A DNA stretch of 33,828 bases. It comes from Armatimonadota bacterium. GTDB lineage: Bacteria; Armatimonadota; Hebobacteria; GCA-020354555; CP070648. Every line of letters begins with the position of its first letter. Within the stretch, counting starts at the first letter, position 1. Shown in pieces: positions 26,601 through 31,893 of this stretch. Under the pieces are notes generated by a model. The model worked only from the letters and a program-made list of their open reading frames with translations, made no database searches and was not told the origin of the DNA. Position numbers and translations under genes: made by a program. The stretch covers positions 1 to 33,828 of the forward strand of contig DATLAK010000033.1 in NCBI GenBank assembly GCA_035527535.1. Direction: 5' to 3'.

Positions 26601-26762
26601 TTCGAGGTGCCGGAGCAATGGCAGGTGTCGCAGGTGACGGTCATACTCTCCGGCGCGCCGGTGCCCGCGGCGCTCACCGTTGAGGGGGGACGAGTCCGCG
26701 CTCTCCTGACCGCGGAAACAGTCGTGCGGGAGGATGAAAGCCTGGAGGTCACGCTGCGATAG
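23700..26762 (+). CDS. GNAT acetyltransferase - GH116 (GBA2-like) fusion protein
   Basis: A 1020-residue open frame with two unrelated domains. Residues 1-165 are a GNAT N-acetyltransferase: VIREACLADTGGIARVHVDAW, then the acetyl-CoA loop QRRGIGRRLV (about 102-111) and ENASRSFYEHLG. From about 190 onward it is a GH116-family beta-glucosidase/glucosylceramidase-like protein: the N-terminal domain opens with SFPVGGIGTGCIQMDG, and a C-terminal alpha-toroid includes GNCSHVWHYAQ, NTLDEAL and DEVMSGFEYAAAATM. By position D673 in NTLDEAL corresponds to the family acid/base. No signal peptide. It starts at GTG 23700. ATG 24210 (residue 171), in frame, overlaps a TGA in another frame as TGATG, so a former two-gene arrangement or an unfused second start is possible. 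Confidence 0.8.
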   Translation: MVIVIREACLADTGGIARVHVDAWRSTYRGMVPDEHLAGLSYEKAEKAAERNFTEAETGYFAFVAETEEGEIVGFASGAQAAADDAPFAGALPAIYILEEYQRRGIGRRLVQAVAQRLVEMGMCSMVVGVLRENASRSFYEHLGGRFTGSRTIVIGGRECEEVCYGWDNVMALAAQRQAEWDAHRRELASERHLFGRGETRVYRGDNLTAISFPVGGIGTGCIQMDGTARPAVWQIFSNHRQAVVPHSFFAVRVKPRDGEPLVRALQTTAVGPLAGMKGLSFRGEYPFGWFEFEDPECPIGVTMETFNPLLPLEARDSAIPCAVFNLAAENRGADGIAVSFLASQQNAVGFTGAEEIRERSHPHYGGNRNRVLCENGATVVHMTAGRDCAAPGCGDMALATFAEAATATAAWDRLEALAADFAVDGAVAGPQTAGPSPGGETIDAALAVGFSLQPGEKKTVTFVLTWHFPGATHGEGAWGGAGNMYANWWPNALEVARELGARLEELTRRTRLYHDALYSSNLPHWLLDRISSQVAILRSPTCFWTGGGYFGGWEGCGQSQGCCAGNCSHVWHYAQAPARLFPQIGRVMREQELRLQTAEGGVPHRQCPEYGPACDGQCGAILGAYREHLLSADSGWLDRWWTRIRRAMDYAIATWDADEDGVLAGAQWNTLDEALGGSSSWLGSLYLAALAAAEKMAGLQGDEAAARYRHLRESGARAQDETLFNGEYYVQLPDAEAGKDYLTGCHIDQALGQWWAHQLDLGWLYPPDHVRSALSALVKYNFHADFRGIAQSPRKFVADEDAGMQMITWPRGGRPDAEQTTFYADEVMSGFEYAAAATMVQAGLLEEGLMVVRAVHDRYDGRRREGLTPGDTASWGYSGNPFGDDECGKFYARALSVWSLLLACQGFVYDGPAGVIGFRPVWRPEDHRSFFIAAEGWGVFAQRRGDRSQIERIEVRHGRLRVKTMVFEVPEQWQVSQVTVILSGAPVPAALTVEGGRVRALLTAETVVREDESLEVTLR

Positions 26763-26798
26763 CGGCAACCGATGCTGCCGCCACCGGGTGTTGCGGGG

Positions 26799-26870
26799 AT
26801 GCTCGATGCCGGCGGCGCCGGTATCCTCGCCTGCGAGCGGGGGCAGCCGCGGAACGTGATGGGGGGATAG
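26799..26870 (+). pseudogene. Remnant of a 2-hydroxyacid dehydrogenase 3' end
   Basis: Twenty-three codons plus stop align without gaps to the end of the dehydrogenase gene (23508-23579): both read LD...A.ERGQP.NV.GG and then stop. About half the residues are identical, and similarity continues past the stop into a CCGCCGAT-type repeat. No upstream part of the gene is recognisable, so this is a truncated copy. It begins 37 bases after the GNAT-GH116 stop. Confidence 0.7.
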
Positions 26871-27049
26871 AGGTCTTAGCCGCCGATGAACGCCGAACAA
26901 GCAGGAAAGAGATTAGCCGCGTGGGAGAACGCGGCGGCTTGCCCGCCGCAGAGGGGCGCGGAGGAAAACGAGAAGAGGCTAGCCATACGCAAGAGCTGAT
27001 AAGCGCGGATGGGACGGATGGCACTGAAGAGATGGCACAGAGGGTACTC

Positions 27050-27077
27050 GTAGGGGCACGGCATGCCGTGCCCCTAC
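27050..27077. repeat. Perfect 28-bp palindrome (GTAGGGGC family)
   Basis: GTAGGGGCACGGCA is followed immediately by its exact reverse complement. It lies 57 bases downstream of the rpmB stop and might stop rpmB transcripts, though no T-run follows. Relatives are at 27867, 32119 and 33607. The rest of 26871-27133 holds a CCGCCGATGAACGCCGA repeat and purine-rich sequence without a gene. Confidence 0.9.
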
Positions 27078-27133
27078 CTGTGTCGCGCCCGGTCCGACCC
27101 CGAAGAACACCCATCAATTCATCGTTGACGCAA

Positions 27134-27361
27134 CTAGGGCCGTGTGACCTTGCCGGCCTTGAGGCACTTGGTGCAGACGCGCATGGTGCGAGAGCGCCCG
27201 TTGACGACAGCGCGGACGCTCTGCAAGTTGGGCTTCTGCCGGCGCTTCGTCCGCTTGAGGATGCGTGAGCCGGCGCCGCCCTCCTGCTTGGGCTTGCCGC
27301 GACGCGCGACGGTGTTACCGGCAAGTGGTCCCTTGCCGCAAACGGCACAGCGATGTGACAT
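27134..27361 (-). CDS. rpmB: 50S ribosomal protein L28
   Basis: A 75-residue ribosomal protein of the large subunit. It is the zinc-binding (C+) form, with CAVCGK near the N-terminus and [10 protein letters not shown] near the C-terminus. [17 protein letters not shown] is the family core. It starts at ATG 27361 with a strong AAAGGAG site 7 bases upstream. A consensus sigma-70 promoter lies about 230 bases upstream, leaving a long leader. It is monocistronic as far as seen. Confidence 0.97.
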   Translation of the reverse strand: MSHRCAVCGKGPLAGNTVARRGKPKQEGGAGSRILKRTKRRQKPNLQSVRAVVNGRSRTMRVCTKCLKAGKVTRP

Positions 27362-27588
27362 CTCATTCTCCTTTGGGGCGGAGAACGAGCAGGGGTCAAG
27401 CAGAGGGCCGCCGGAATCCGCGAAGTGGTCGGCGGCTCGTGGTCAAGATCGCGTGGATGGCCCTGCCGTTGCTCCGGATAGACACGTGACATAACCCCGG
27501 CCCGCGGCAGAGGCGAGCGCAGGGAACAAAGAAGCAGGTGTGTCTATCCGCTAGTCCGGCATAGGGCCTCGCAGTGCACGGCGGTGGT
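27362..27588 (-). promoter_or_regulatory. Long structured leader (or small RNA) upstream of rpmB
   Basis: Between the predicted transcription start (about 27588) and the rpmB ribosome site lie about 210 bases without an open gene. They can fold into a rod. GCCCTGCCG (27460-27468) pairs with CGGCA/GGGC (27557-27567, two-base bulge). A 6x6 internal loop follows, then CGGATAGACAC (27475-27485) pairs perfectly with GTGTCTATCCG (27540-27550). It could be an L28 autoregulatory leader or an independent RNA such as a 6S-like RNA; I cannot decide between these. Confidence 0.35.
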
Positions 27589-27594
27589 GACCAG

Positions 27595-27623
27595 AGTATA
27601 GCCCCGCAGCGCGGAGGTGTCAA
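27595..27623 (-). promoter_or_regulatory. Consensus sigma-70 promoter for rpmB
   Basis: On the minus strand TTGACA (27618-27623), a 17-base spacer and TATACT (27595-27600) match the housekeeping consensus almost perfectly. Predicted start is near 27588. A MITE-like element begins 16 bases upstream of the -35 box. Confidence 0.8.
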
Positions 27624-27638
27624 TCAAGCGGCGGCGGG

Positions 27639-27816
27639 GGGTGTGACCGCGAAAAGTTGGTGTGAGGATCAACCCATGGAGCATGGCCGCCCCGGCCGTG
27701 TGGGCGACCCGCCTCGTCGGGTCGCCAAATGACACAGGCGAGGGCGCCTATGCTCCACGTGGGATGCACGGCGCCACCTCTCCGGTCAACTCCACCAACG
27801 AAAATCGGTCACACCC
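27639..27816. mobile_element. MITE-like element, copy 2 (178 bp, perfect 8-bp target duplication)
   Basis: Starts GGGTGTGACC and ends GGTCACACCC; the inverted repeat continues with G, a six-base mismatch and GTTGGTG on both ends, about 24 bases in all. It is flanked by GCGGCGGG at 27631-27638 and 27817-27824, a perfect 8-bp duplication. A central hairpin GGGCGACCCG/CGGGTCGCC is present. No protein is encoded, so movement would need a transposase acting in trans. Copy 1 is at 21067-21198. Confidence 0.85.
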
Positions 27817-27866
27817 GCGGCGGGCGGCGGGTGGCGAGCGCAGAAAGCGTAGACGGCGGTCGCGTT

Positions 27867-27980
27867 GTAGGGGCGGCCCGGTGTGGCCGCCCATTCCCAG
27901 CGGCTAGGCCTAAAGGTCGCCGTGGCGGTCGCTTTGCGACCTAGCCACCGAGGGCCCCGATAGATCGGGATTCGGAAACG
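27867..27980. repeat. Composite repeat: GTAGGGGC hairpin, GGCTAGG hairpin insertion, GGGCCCCGAT block
   Basis: Three parts can be separated. 27867-27892 is a hairpin with arms GTAGGGGCGGCC / GGCCGCCC. 27902-27946 is a 45-base element with arms GGCTAGG and CCTAGCC. 27952-27980 is a 29-base block, starting GGGCCCCGAT and ending CGGAAACG, that recurs at 32160-32188 with one mismatch. The related locus at 32119-32188 has the outer parts but lacks the GGCTAGG element. Confidence 0.75.
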
Positions 27981-27993
27981 GCGGTGCGACACC

Positions 27994-28680
27994 TCACCGG
28001 CGCAGGGCGGAGCGGGGGCGCCAGGAGCAGGTGACGACACCCTCGATGGCGAGGTCGCCCGGGGACATGGGGATGGCGGCGTAGGCGGGGTTGTCGGATT
28101 GGAGAGTGATGCCGTGGGGGGAGCGGCGCAGGCGCTTGAGCACCAGTTCAGATCCCACGCGGGCGATGACGATGTCGCCATCCTCCGCCGCATGCTGGCG
28201 GTGCACCGCGACATACTCGCCCTCGCGCAGGGTGGGCTCCATGGAGTCGCCGGCGATGCGCAGCGCGTAGTCGGCGTTTTCGGAGACCGCCTCGGGCAGG
28301 CGCAGCACGCCCTCGTCGCGCGGCTCGATTTCGCTCAGGGGGCCGGCGCGGATATGGCCCAGCACCGGCAGGTCAATGATGCCGGGGCGCACCTCCGCGC
28401 GCTCGACGCGAGCGCGATGCAGGGCGCGGTCAATCTGGGTTTGGGCGGCTTCCTCGCGCACGGAGTCGGGCTGCCCCTCGAGCAGACGACCCACGGGCAC
28501 CCGCAACACTTCAGCCAGCCGCACCACGGTCGCCAAGGCGGGGGTCTTGGTGCCGCGGAAGTAGGCGTGCAGGGCCTGGGGTGACACGGGCACCCGACTG
28601 GCTGCCTCGACTACGGTCAGGCCCGCCGCGCGCACCGCCGCGCGCAGCTTTTCACCGAGCAAGTTGCGGTCGAGAGGCAT
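27994..28680 (-). CDS. CI/LexA-like phage repressor (XRE HTH plus S24 autopeptidase)
   Basis: A 228-residue repressor. Residues about 8-65 form an XRE-type helix-turn-helix (AGLTVVEAASRVPVSPQALHAYFRGTKTP). The C-terminal S24 domain has the self-cleavage site A112-G113 (GHIRAGPL), the nucleophile S146 (GDSMEPTL) and the general base K182 (ELVLKRL). This is the architecture of RecA-responsive CI repressors, so DNA damage would relieve repression. It reads divergently from the terminase-containing gene series. No ribosome site precedes ATG 28680, and a TAGAAT -10-like box ends only 10 bases upstream, suggesting a leaderless mRNA as for lambda cI. The N-terminal HTH type favours a phage repressor over host LexA. 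Confidence 0.85.
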   Translation of the reverse strand: MPLDRNLLGEKLRAAVRAAGLTVVEAASRVPVSPQALHAYFRGTKTPALATVVRLAEVLRVPVGRLLEGQPDSVREEAAQTQIDRALHRARVERAEVRPGIIDLPVLGHIRAGPLSEIEPRDEGVLRLPEAVSENADYALRIAGDSMEPTLREGEYVAVHRQHAAEDGDIVIARVGSELVLKRLRRSPHGITLQSDNPAYAAIPMSPGDLAIEGVVTCSWRPRSALRR

Positions 28681-28689
28681 TGTAATGGG

Positions 28690-28695
28690 ATTCTA
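28690..28695 (-). promoter_or_regulatory. Candidate -10 box of a leaderless repressor promoter
   Basis: TAGAAT on the minus strand would start transcription near 28683, about three bases before the repressor ATG. The matching -35 position falls in the palindrome at 28701-28722 and is poor (CAAAAA). Confidence 0.35.
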
Positions 28696-28700
28696 CCATG

Positions 28701-28722
28701 AATGCAAAAATATTTTTGCATT
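28701..28722. promoter_or_regulatory. Perfect 22-bp AT-rich palindrome, probable repressor operator
   Basis: AATGCAAAAAT is followed directly by its reverse complement ATTTTTGCATT. It is strikingly AT-rich for this GC-rich DNA and lies between the repressor gene and the divergent consensus promoter. Position and symmetry suit a dimeric HTH repressor. It overlaps the expected -35 of the repressor promoter. A terminator is the alternative, since four Ts follow the right arm. Confidence 0.65.
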
Positions 28723-28736
28723 TTTTAGCGTCGCCC

Positions 28737-28765
28737 TTGACAATAGGCTCCTCAGAGTTTATAGT
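28737..28765 (+). promoter_or_regulatory. Consensus sigma-70 promoter of the rightward phage operon
   Basis: TTGACA (28737-28742), a 17-base spacer and TATAGT (28760-28765) point toward the DUF2292-like gene and the phage genes beyond. It starts 14 bases past the palindrome at 28701-28722. Confidence 0.8.
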
Positions 28766-28815
28766 AGAAACCACTGGGTGCTTCGGAGCGGCCGTGATTA
28801 ACGGGGATGGCTGGG

Positions 28816-28842
28816 ACGATACAGGCGGAGCGCCTGTATCGT
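28816..28842. repeat. Perfect hairpin in the phage leader (CAGGCG...CGCCTG type)
   Basis: Twelve-base arms ACGATACAGGCG and CGCCTGTATCGT pair around GAG. It lies in the untranslated leader between the rightward promoter and the small protein gene. The core matches other dispersed hairpins in the window (19892, 32238). Confidence 0.8.
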
Positions 28843-28915
28843 TCGCTGTAGCCCGGAGCCGCGGGACGGCTCGGAGGGATCGGCGAAAAGCATCGGCTGG
28901 GAGGAGAAAGGTAGT

Positions 28916-29086
28916 ATGGCTAAGGTATCGCCGGCGCAGCGCAAGTGGCTGTTGGAGATGACATGGGAGGAGGTCGAGCTGGTCAGGGCCTTGCGGGCCC
29001 TGAAGTACGGTCGCGTGACCGCGGTCATTCAGGATCGTCGGGTGGTGCGATTGGAAACGATGGAGCAGCGGGCCTTTAGCACCTAG
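28916..29086 (+). CDS. Small DUF2292-like protein
   Basis: A 56-residue protein (MAKVSPAQRKWLLEM...) preceded by an excellent ribosome site, GGGAGGAGAAAGG. The second half, LRALKYGRVTAVIQDRRVVRLETMEQ, resembles DUF2292/YezD-type proteins, which have a short helix, the LxYG element, a two-strand hairpin and a polar tail. Function of the family is unknown. It is the first gene behind the rightward phage promoter and is followed by a large nested stem-loop. No alternative reading is as good in this interval. Confidence 0.65.
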   Translation: MAKVSPAQRKWLLEMTWEEVELVRALRALKYGRVTAVIQDRRVVRLETMEQRAFST

Positions 29087-29113
29087 GCCCCATTTCGCCG
29101 AGCGAAGAACGCA

Positions 29114-29178
29114 GGCGAGTCATTCCGCGAAGTTCACAGCCGGGAGCGGCTGTGAATCACACGCGGAGGTGGCTCGCC
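29114..29178 (+). terminator. Nested multi-stem hairpin followed by TTTT, possible terminator
   Basis: Three stems nest inside each other: GGCGAG/CTCGCC (29114-29119, 29173-29178), CCGCG/CGCGG (29125-29129, 29162-29166) and TTCACAGCCG/CGGCTGTGAA around GGAG (29133-29156). TTTTGG follows at once. The inner hairpin belongs to the ACAGCCG repeat family. It lies between the DUF2292-like and zinc-ribbon genes. Confidence 0.45.
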
Positions 29179-29242
29179 TTTTGGTTTGGCGCTCGGCGCG
29201 CATCGTCCCCCCTTTTCCGACCAGGCACCAACGGAGGTCCTG

Positions 29243-29554
29243 ATGATTACGGAGGTCATGCGGCACGAGTTGGATTCGCGACTGGCGTCGTGGCTGGGGC
29301 TGCGGCGTTGCCCGTGGTGCGAGCAGCGGACGCTGGTCATCCACACCGCGGCGGAGCCGTGGCGCACGCGGGTGGAGCGCGGCATCACCGTCATCCGCGG
29401 CACGCCGTGGTTTCGCTGCGGCCACTGCGGCCAGGACGGAACGCTGGAGTTCCTCTACTACATCGTTTTCCCCGACGCCCCCGAGACCGAGGAGATGGAG
29501 CGCTTCCGGCACCTGTTCTCGGGCGGGGTGTGGGACCGGGAGGAAAGCCGATGA
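29243..29554 (+). CDS. Zinc-ribbon protein of the phage module
   Basis: A 103-residue protein with two cysteine pairs, RRCPWCEQ (about 22-25) and FRCGHCGQDG (about 65-68), spaced as a zinc ribbon, and an acidic C-terminus. I do not recognise a named family. ATG 29243 is chosen because GGAGG lies 6 bases upstream; longer in-frame starts lack such a site. The stop overlaps the next gene by ATGA, so both are co-translated. Position before a sigma-like HTH gene and terminase fits a small phage nucleic-acid-binding protein, but that is inference. Confidence 0.7.
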   Translation: MITEVMRHELDSRLASWLGLRRCPWCEQRTLVIHTAAEPWRTRVERGITVIRGTPWFRCGHCGQDGTLEFLYYIVFPDAPETEEMERFRHLFSGGVWDREESR

Positions 29555-30165
29555 CGCGCGCCGACACGAAGCCCCCGGCGGCGGGCACCGCGGCCGCCGA
29601 GGAGGCCGCCGACGGCTTGCTCCGCGAGACCCCAGGGGTCTATACGGCACGCCAGTTGCGCGAGAAGGCGCGGCGCGAGACGCCGGTGAGCGGTCTCGCC
29701 GCGGCTGGAGGTGAATACGCGCTCGACGCCGAGGATTGGCTAACGTTGCGCCGGCTGGGGGCGCTGCAGCGGCGCTTGCGCCTGACCATCTTCTACGACC
29801 GGCTGGATGACAGCGAGCGGCGAGTGATGATTCGCCGGCTGGATGGGGCGCGCCAGCGCGAGATCGCGGCGGAGTTGGGGGTTTCGCAGCAGCGGGTATC
29901 AAGAATCTTCGCGCGGGCGGTTGTAAAATGCCGCGATGCGTCCGCGTTATATGAAGGCAGTCCGCTGGAGGGGGAGTTCTGGTGGCAGGTGCGGGAGGCG
30001 GAAAAGTCGGTTTACCGGCGGCCCGAGCGCGTGTGGCGGCACCAGCGGGCGCCGGACCGGGCGCTGGTGCGCAGCCTGCGCGGCAAGGGCGGGAGGTTCC
30101 TGTTCTTCGTGAATGTGGAGGGAATCACCGCAGAGGCGCAGAGACCGCAGAGCAGAAAAAGGTAG
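29551..30165 (+). CDS. Sigma region 4-like HTH protein of the phage module
   Basis: A 204-residue protein. Residues about 70-130 (RLTIFYDRLDDSERRVMIRRLDGARQREIAAELGVSQQRVSRI, in part) read like sigma-70 region 4 or ArpU-type phage late regulators: a helical segment, then an HTH with EIAAELGVSQQRVS. It has GGGAGGAAAG before ATG 29551 and a 4-base overlap with the zinc-ribbon gene. The last ~14 residues (GITAEAQRPQSRKR) are encoded by a CGCAGAG-type periodic repeat that is otherwise intergenic. A role in switching on packaging/structural genes is a guess from position. Confidence 0.7.
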   Translation: MTRADTKPPAAGTAAAEEAADGLLRETPGVYTARQLREKARRETPVSGLAAAGGEYALDAEDWLTLRRLGALQRRLRLTIFYDRLDDSERRVMIRRLDGARQREIAAELGVSQQRVSRIFARAVVKCRDASALYEGSPLEGEFWWQVREAEKSVYRRPERVWRHQRAPDRALVRSLRGKGGRFLFFVNVEGITAEAQRPQSRKR

Positions 30166-30295
30166 AGGGTCATAGCCGCGGGTGAACGCGGATGAAGTCC
30201 GCCGTCGGACGCGGGCTCCGTCCACGGCGACCCTCACCGTGAGAGGGGTTGGCAGCCGGGACGGCTGCCTCACGATGACGAGGTCGGAGGGCAGG

Positions 30296-30733
30296 GTGAG
30301 ATCAGGACGCAACCACCGCTGGGAGCAGGCGATACCGCTGCTGTTGGCGGGCATGAGCAGAGAAAAGGTCGCGCAGGAGGTGGGGGTGCGCGCGGACACG
30401 ATTGAGGCGTGGCAGCGCGATCCCGATTTCTGCCGCCGCCGCCAGGAGCACCTGGAGGCCAACTTCTCGCTCGCCGCGCAGGTGCTGCGCAACTCTTCGC
30501 TGCGGGCGGTGGAAAAGCTGCTGGAGCGGGTGGAGGAGAGCGACGTCAGCGCGGCGGTGCATGTCCTGAAGGCGGTCGGCCTCTACTCCGAGCGCACGGC
30601 CGGCAAGCTGAACCATGACCACGGCGGAGAGATCGTTATCCGATGGGACGACGGCGACGCTATCGTGTCCGCCCGCGCGCCGGACGCTGACCGTCCCGTA
30701 CCGCCCCACTACAGCGCAGCGGAGGTTTCATGA
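30296..30733 (+). CDS. Small terminase subunit-like protein
   Basis: A 145-residue protein with an N-terminal HTH (AIPLLLAGMSREKVAQEVGVRADTIEAWQRDPDF) as in terminase small subunits that bind the packaging site, then a helical region (AAQVLRNSSLRAVEKLLERVEESD...AVHVLKAVGLYSERT) suited to oligomerisation. GTG 30296 is preferred: GGAGG lies 5 bases upstream. Earlier starts (30182 or ATG 30275) would translate intergenic repeats and the CAGCCGGGACGGCTG hairpin. It precedes and overlaps the large terminase by 119 bases. The family call rests on HTH plus context. Confidence 0.7.
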   Translation: MRSGRNHRWEQAIPLLLAGMSREKVAQEVGVRADTIEAWQRDPDFCRRRQEHLEANFSLAAQVLRNSSLRAVEKLLERVEESDVSAAVHVLKAVGLYSERTAGKLNHDHGGEIVIRWDDGDAIVSARAPDADRPVPPHYSAAEVS

Positions 30734-31892
30734 TTCCCGGGCGCGGTTTCGCGTCCTCGTCGCCGGGCGGCGCTTCGGGAAAACGAAGGCCGCGGTGAAT
30801 GAACTGATCCGCGCCGCCATCCGCCAACCGGGGTCACTCAACTGGTGGGTGGCGCCGACGTTCTCGATCACGCGCAAGGGGTGGCGCGAGTTGTTCGCGT
30901 TCCTGCCGGAGGAGATCATCGCCAACGTCTCGCGCACGGAGGTGATGGTGGAGCTGGTCAACGGCTCCAGCATCTGGTTCAAGTCCGCCGACAACCCCGA
31001 TTCGCTGCTCTCCGAGGGGCTGGATTTCGTGGTGGTGGACGAGGCGGCGCGGGTGAGCGAGGAGGCGTGGGGCCGCGCCCTGCGCCCCGCGTTGAGCGAT
31101 AAGCTCGGGCGCGCCGCCTTCACGGCGACGCCCGCGGGCAAGAACTGGCTCTACCGACTGTGGCTGCGGGGGCAGGACGCGCTGGACACCGAGGTTGAGA
31201 GCTGGCGCTTTGCGACCACCGACAACCCGTACATCCCGCGCGGCGAAATCGCGGCAGCGCGCAAGGGGATGGTGGAGCGATACTTTCGCCAGGAGTACCT
31301 GGCGGCGTTCGAGGATGACGTGGGCGCGGTGTTTCCGCAGGCCCGGCGGCAGGCGACGGGCGCGTTTGAGGAGCCTGGCGCGCAGGAAGTGGTAATCGGG
31401 GTTGATTGGGGCAAGCACCAGGACGCGAGCGTGTTCGTGGTGTTGGATGTCGCGCGCAACACGGTGGTGGCGCTCGACCGGCAGCTGCAGGTGGATTACA
31501 CGCTGCAGATGGGGCGGCTGGGGGCGCTGGTCGAGCGCTGGCGGCCGCGGATGATGGTGGCGGAGATGAACTCGGCGGGCGACCCGCTGGTGGAGCAGTT
31601 GCGGCGCGATCTGCCGTGCCCGGTGGAGGGGTTCCTGACCACCGCCGCCAGCAAGCGGCAGTTGATTGATGCGCTGGCGCTCGCAATTGAACGGGGAGAC
31701 ATCACTTACCCCGATGTGCCGGAGCTCGTCGGGGAGCTCGAAGCCTTCCGCTACGAGCTGACGGCGGCGGGGAATGTCCGCTATGCCGCGCCCAGCGAGC
31801 GCTATCACGATGACTGCGTGATGGCGCTGGCGCTCGCCTGGCACGCGGCGGCGCATACACGGCCGCCGGTGGTGCGGTGGCTGGGGGAGTAG
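30615..31892 (+). CDS. Large terminase subunit (packaging ATPase-nuclease)
   Basis: A 425-residue phage DNA packaging motor. The ATPase half has a Q-motif-like YRPTTAQRRFH, Walker A GRRFGKT (51-57), Walker B FVVVDEAA (D142, E143) and the coupling motif TATPAG. The RNase H-like nuclease half has GVDWGKHQDAS (D264), AEMNSAGDP and a C-terminal YHDDCVMALALA. All expected catalytic positions are present, so the protein looks functional. ATG 30615 is the only start before the ATPase core and forces a 119-base overlap with the small subunit gene, longer than usual. A 390-base repeat tract separates it from the portal gene. Confidence 0.92.
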   Translation: MTTAERSLSDGTTATLSCPPARRTLTVPYRPTTAQRRFHDSRARFRVLVAGRRFGKTKAAVNELIRAAIRQPGSLNWWVAPTFSITRKGWRELFAFLPEEIIANVSRTEVMVELVNGSSIWFKSADNPDSLLSEGLDFVVVDEAARVSEEAWGRALRPALSDKLGRAAFTATPAGKNWLYRLWLRGQDALDTEVESWRFATTDNPYIPRGEIAAARKGMVERYFRQEYLAAFEDDVGAVFPQARRQATGAFEEPGAQEVVIGVDWGKHQDASVFVVLDVARNTVVALDRQLQVDYTLQMGRLGALVERWRPRMMVAEMNSAGDPLVEQLRRDLPCPVEGFLTTAASKRQLIDALALAIERGDITYPDVPELVGELEAFRYELTAAGNVRYAAPSERYHDDCVMALALAWHAAAHTRPPVVRWLGE

Positions 31893-31893
31893 G

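Noticed and set aside
27142-27150. A third MITE end (GTGTGACC) near the rpmB 3' end
   Set aside because: It encodes conserved C-terminal residues of L28 and has no partner end or duplication.
26921-27268. Small plus-strand frame downstream of the dehydrogenase remnant
   Set aside because: It translates purine-rich sequence and the 28-bp palindrome and then runs antisense to rpmB; no ribosome site or motif.
27362-27588. Firm assignment of the rpmB leader as 6S RNA
   Set aside because: The rod-like fold is suggestive, but no conserved 6S sequence element could be verified by eye and no covariance evidence is available.
28698-28961. 87-residue frame beginning at the operator palindrome
   Set aside because: Its start lies upstream of the rightward promoter. 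It covers operator, promoter and leader hairpin, and overlaps the better-supported small gene at 28916.
30182-30295. N-terminal extension of the small terminase from ATG 30182
   Set aside because: It would translate an intergenic repeat and a hairpin, and GTG 30296 has a strong ribosome site.
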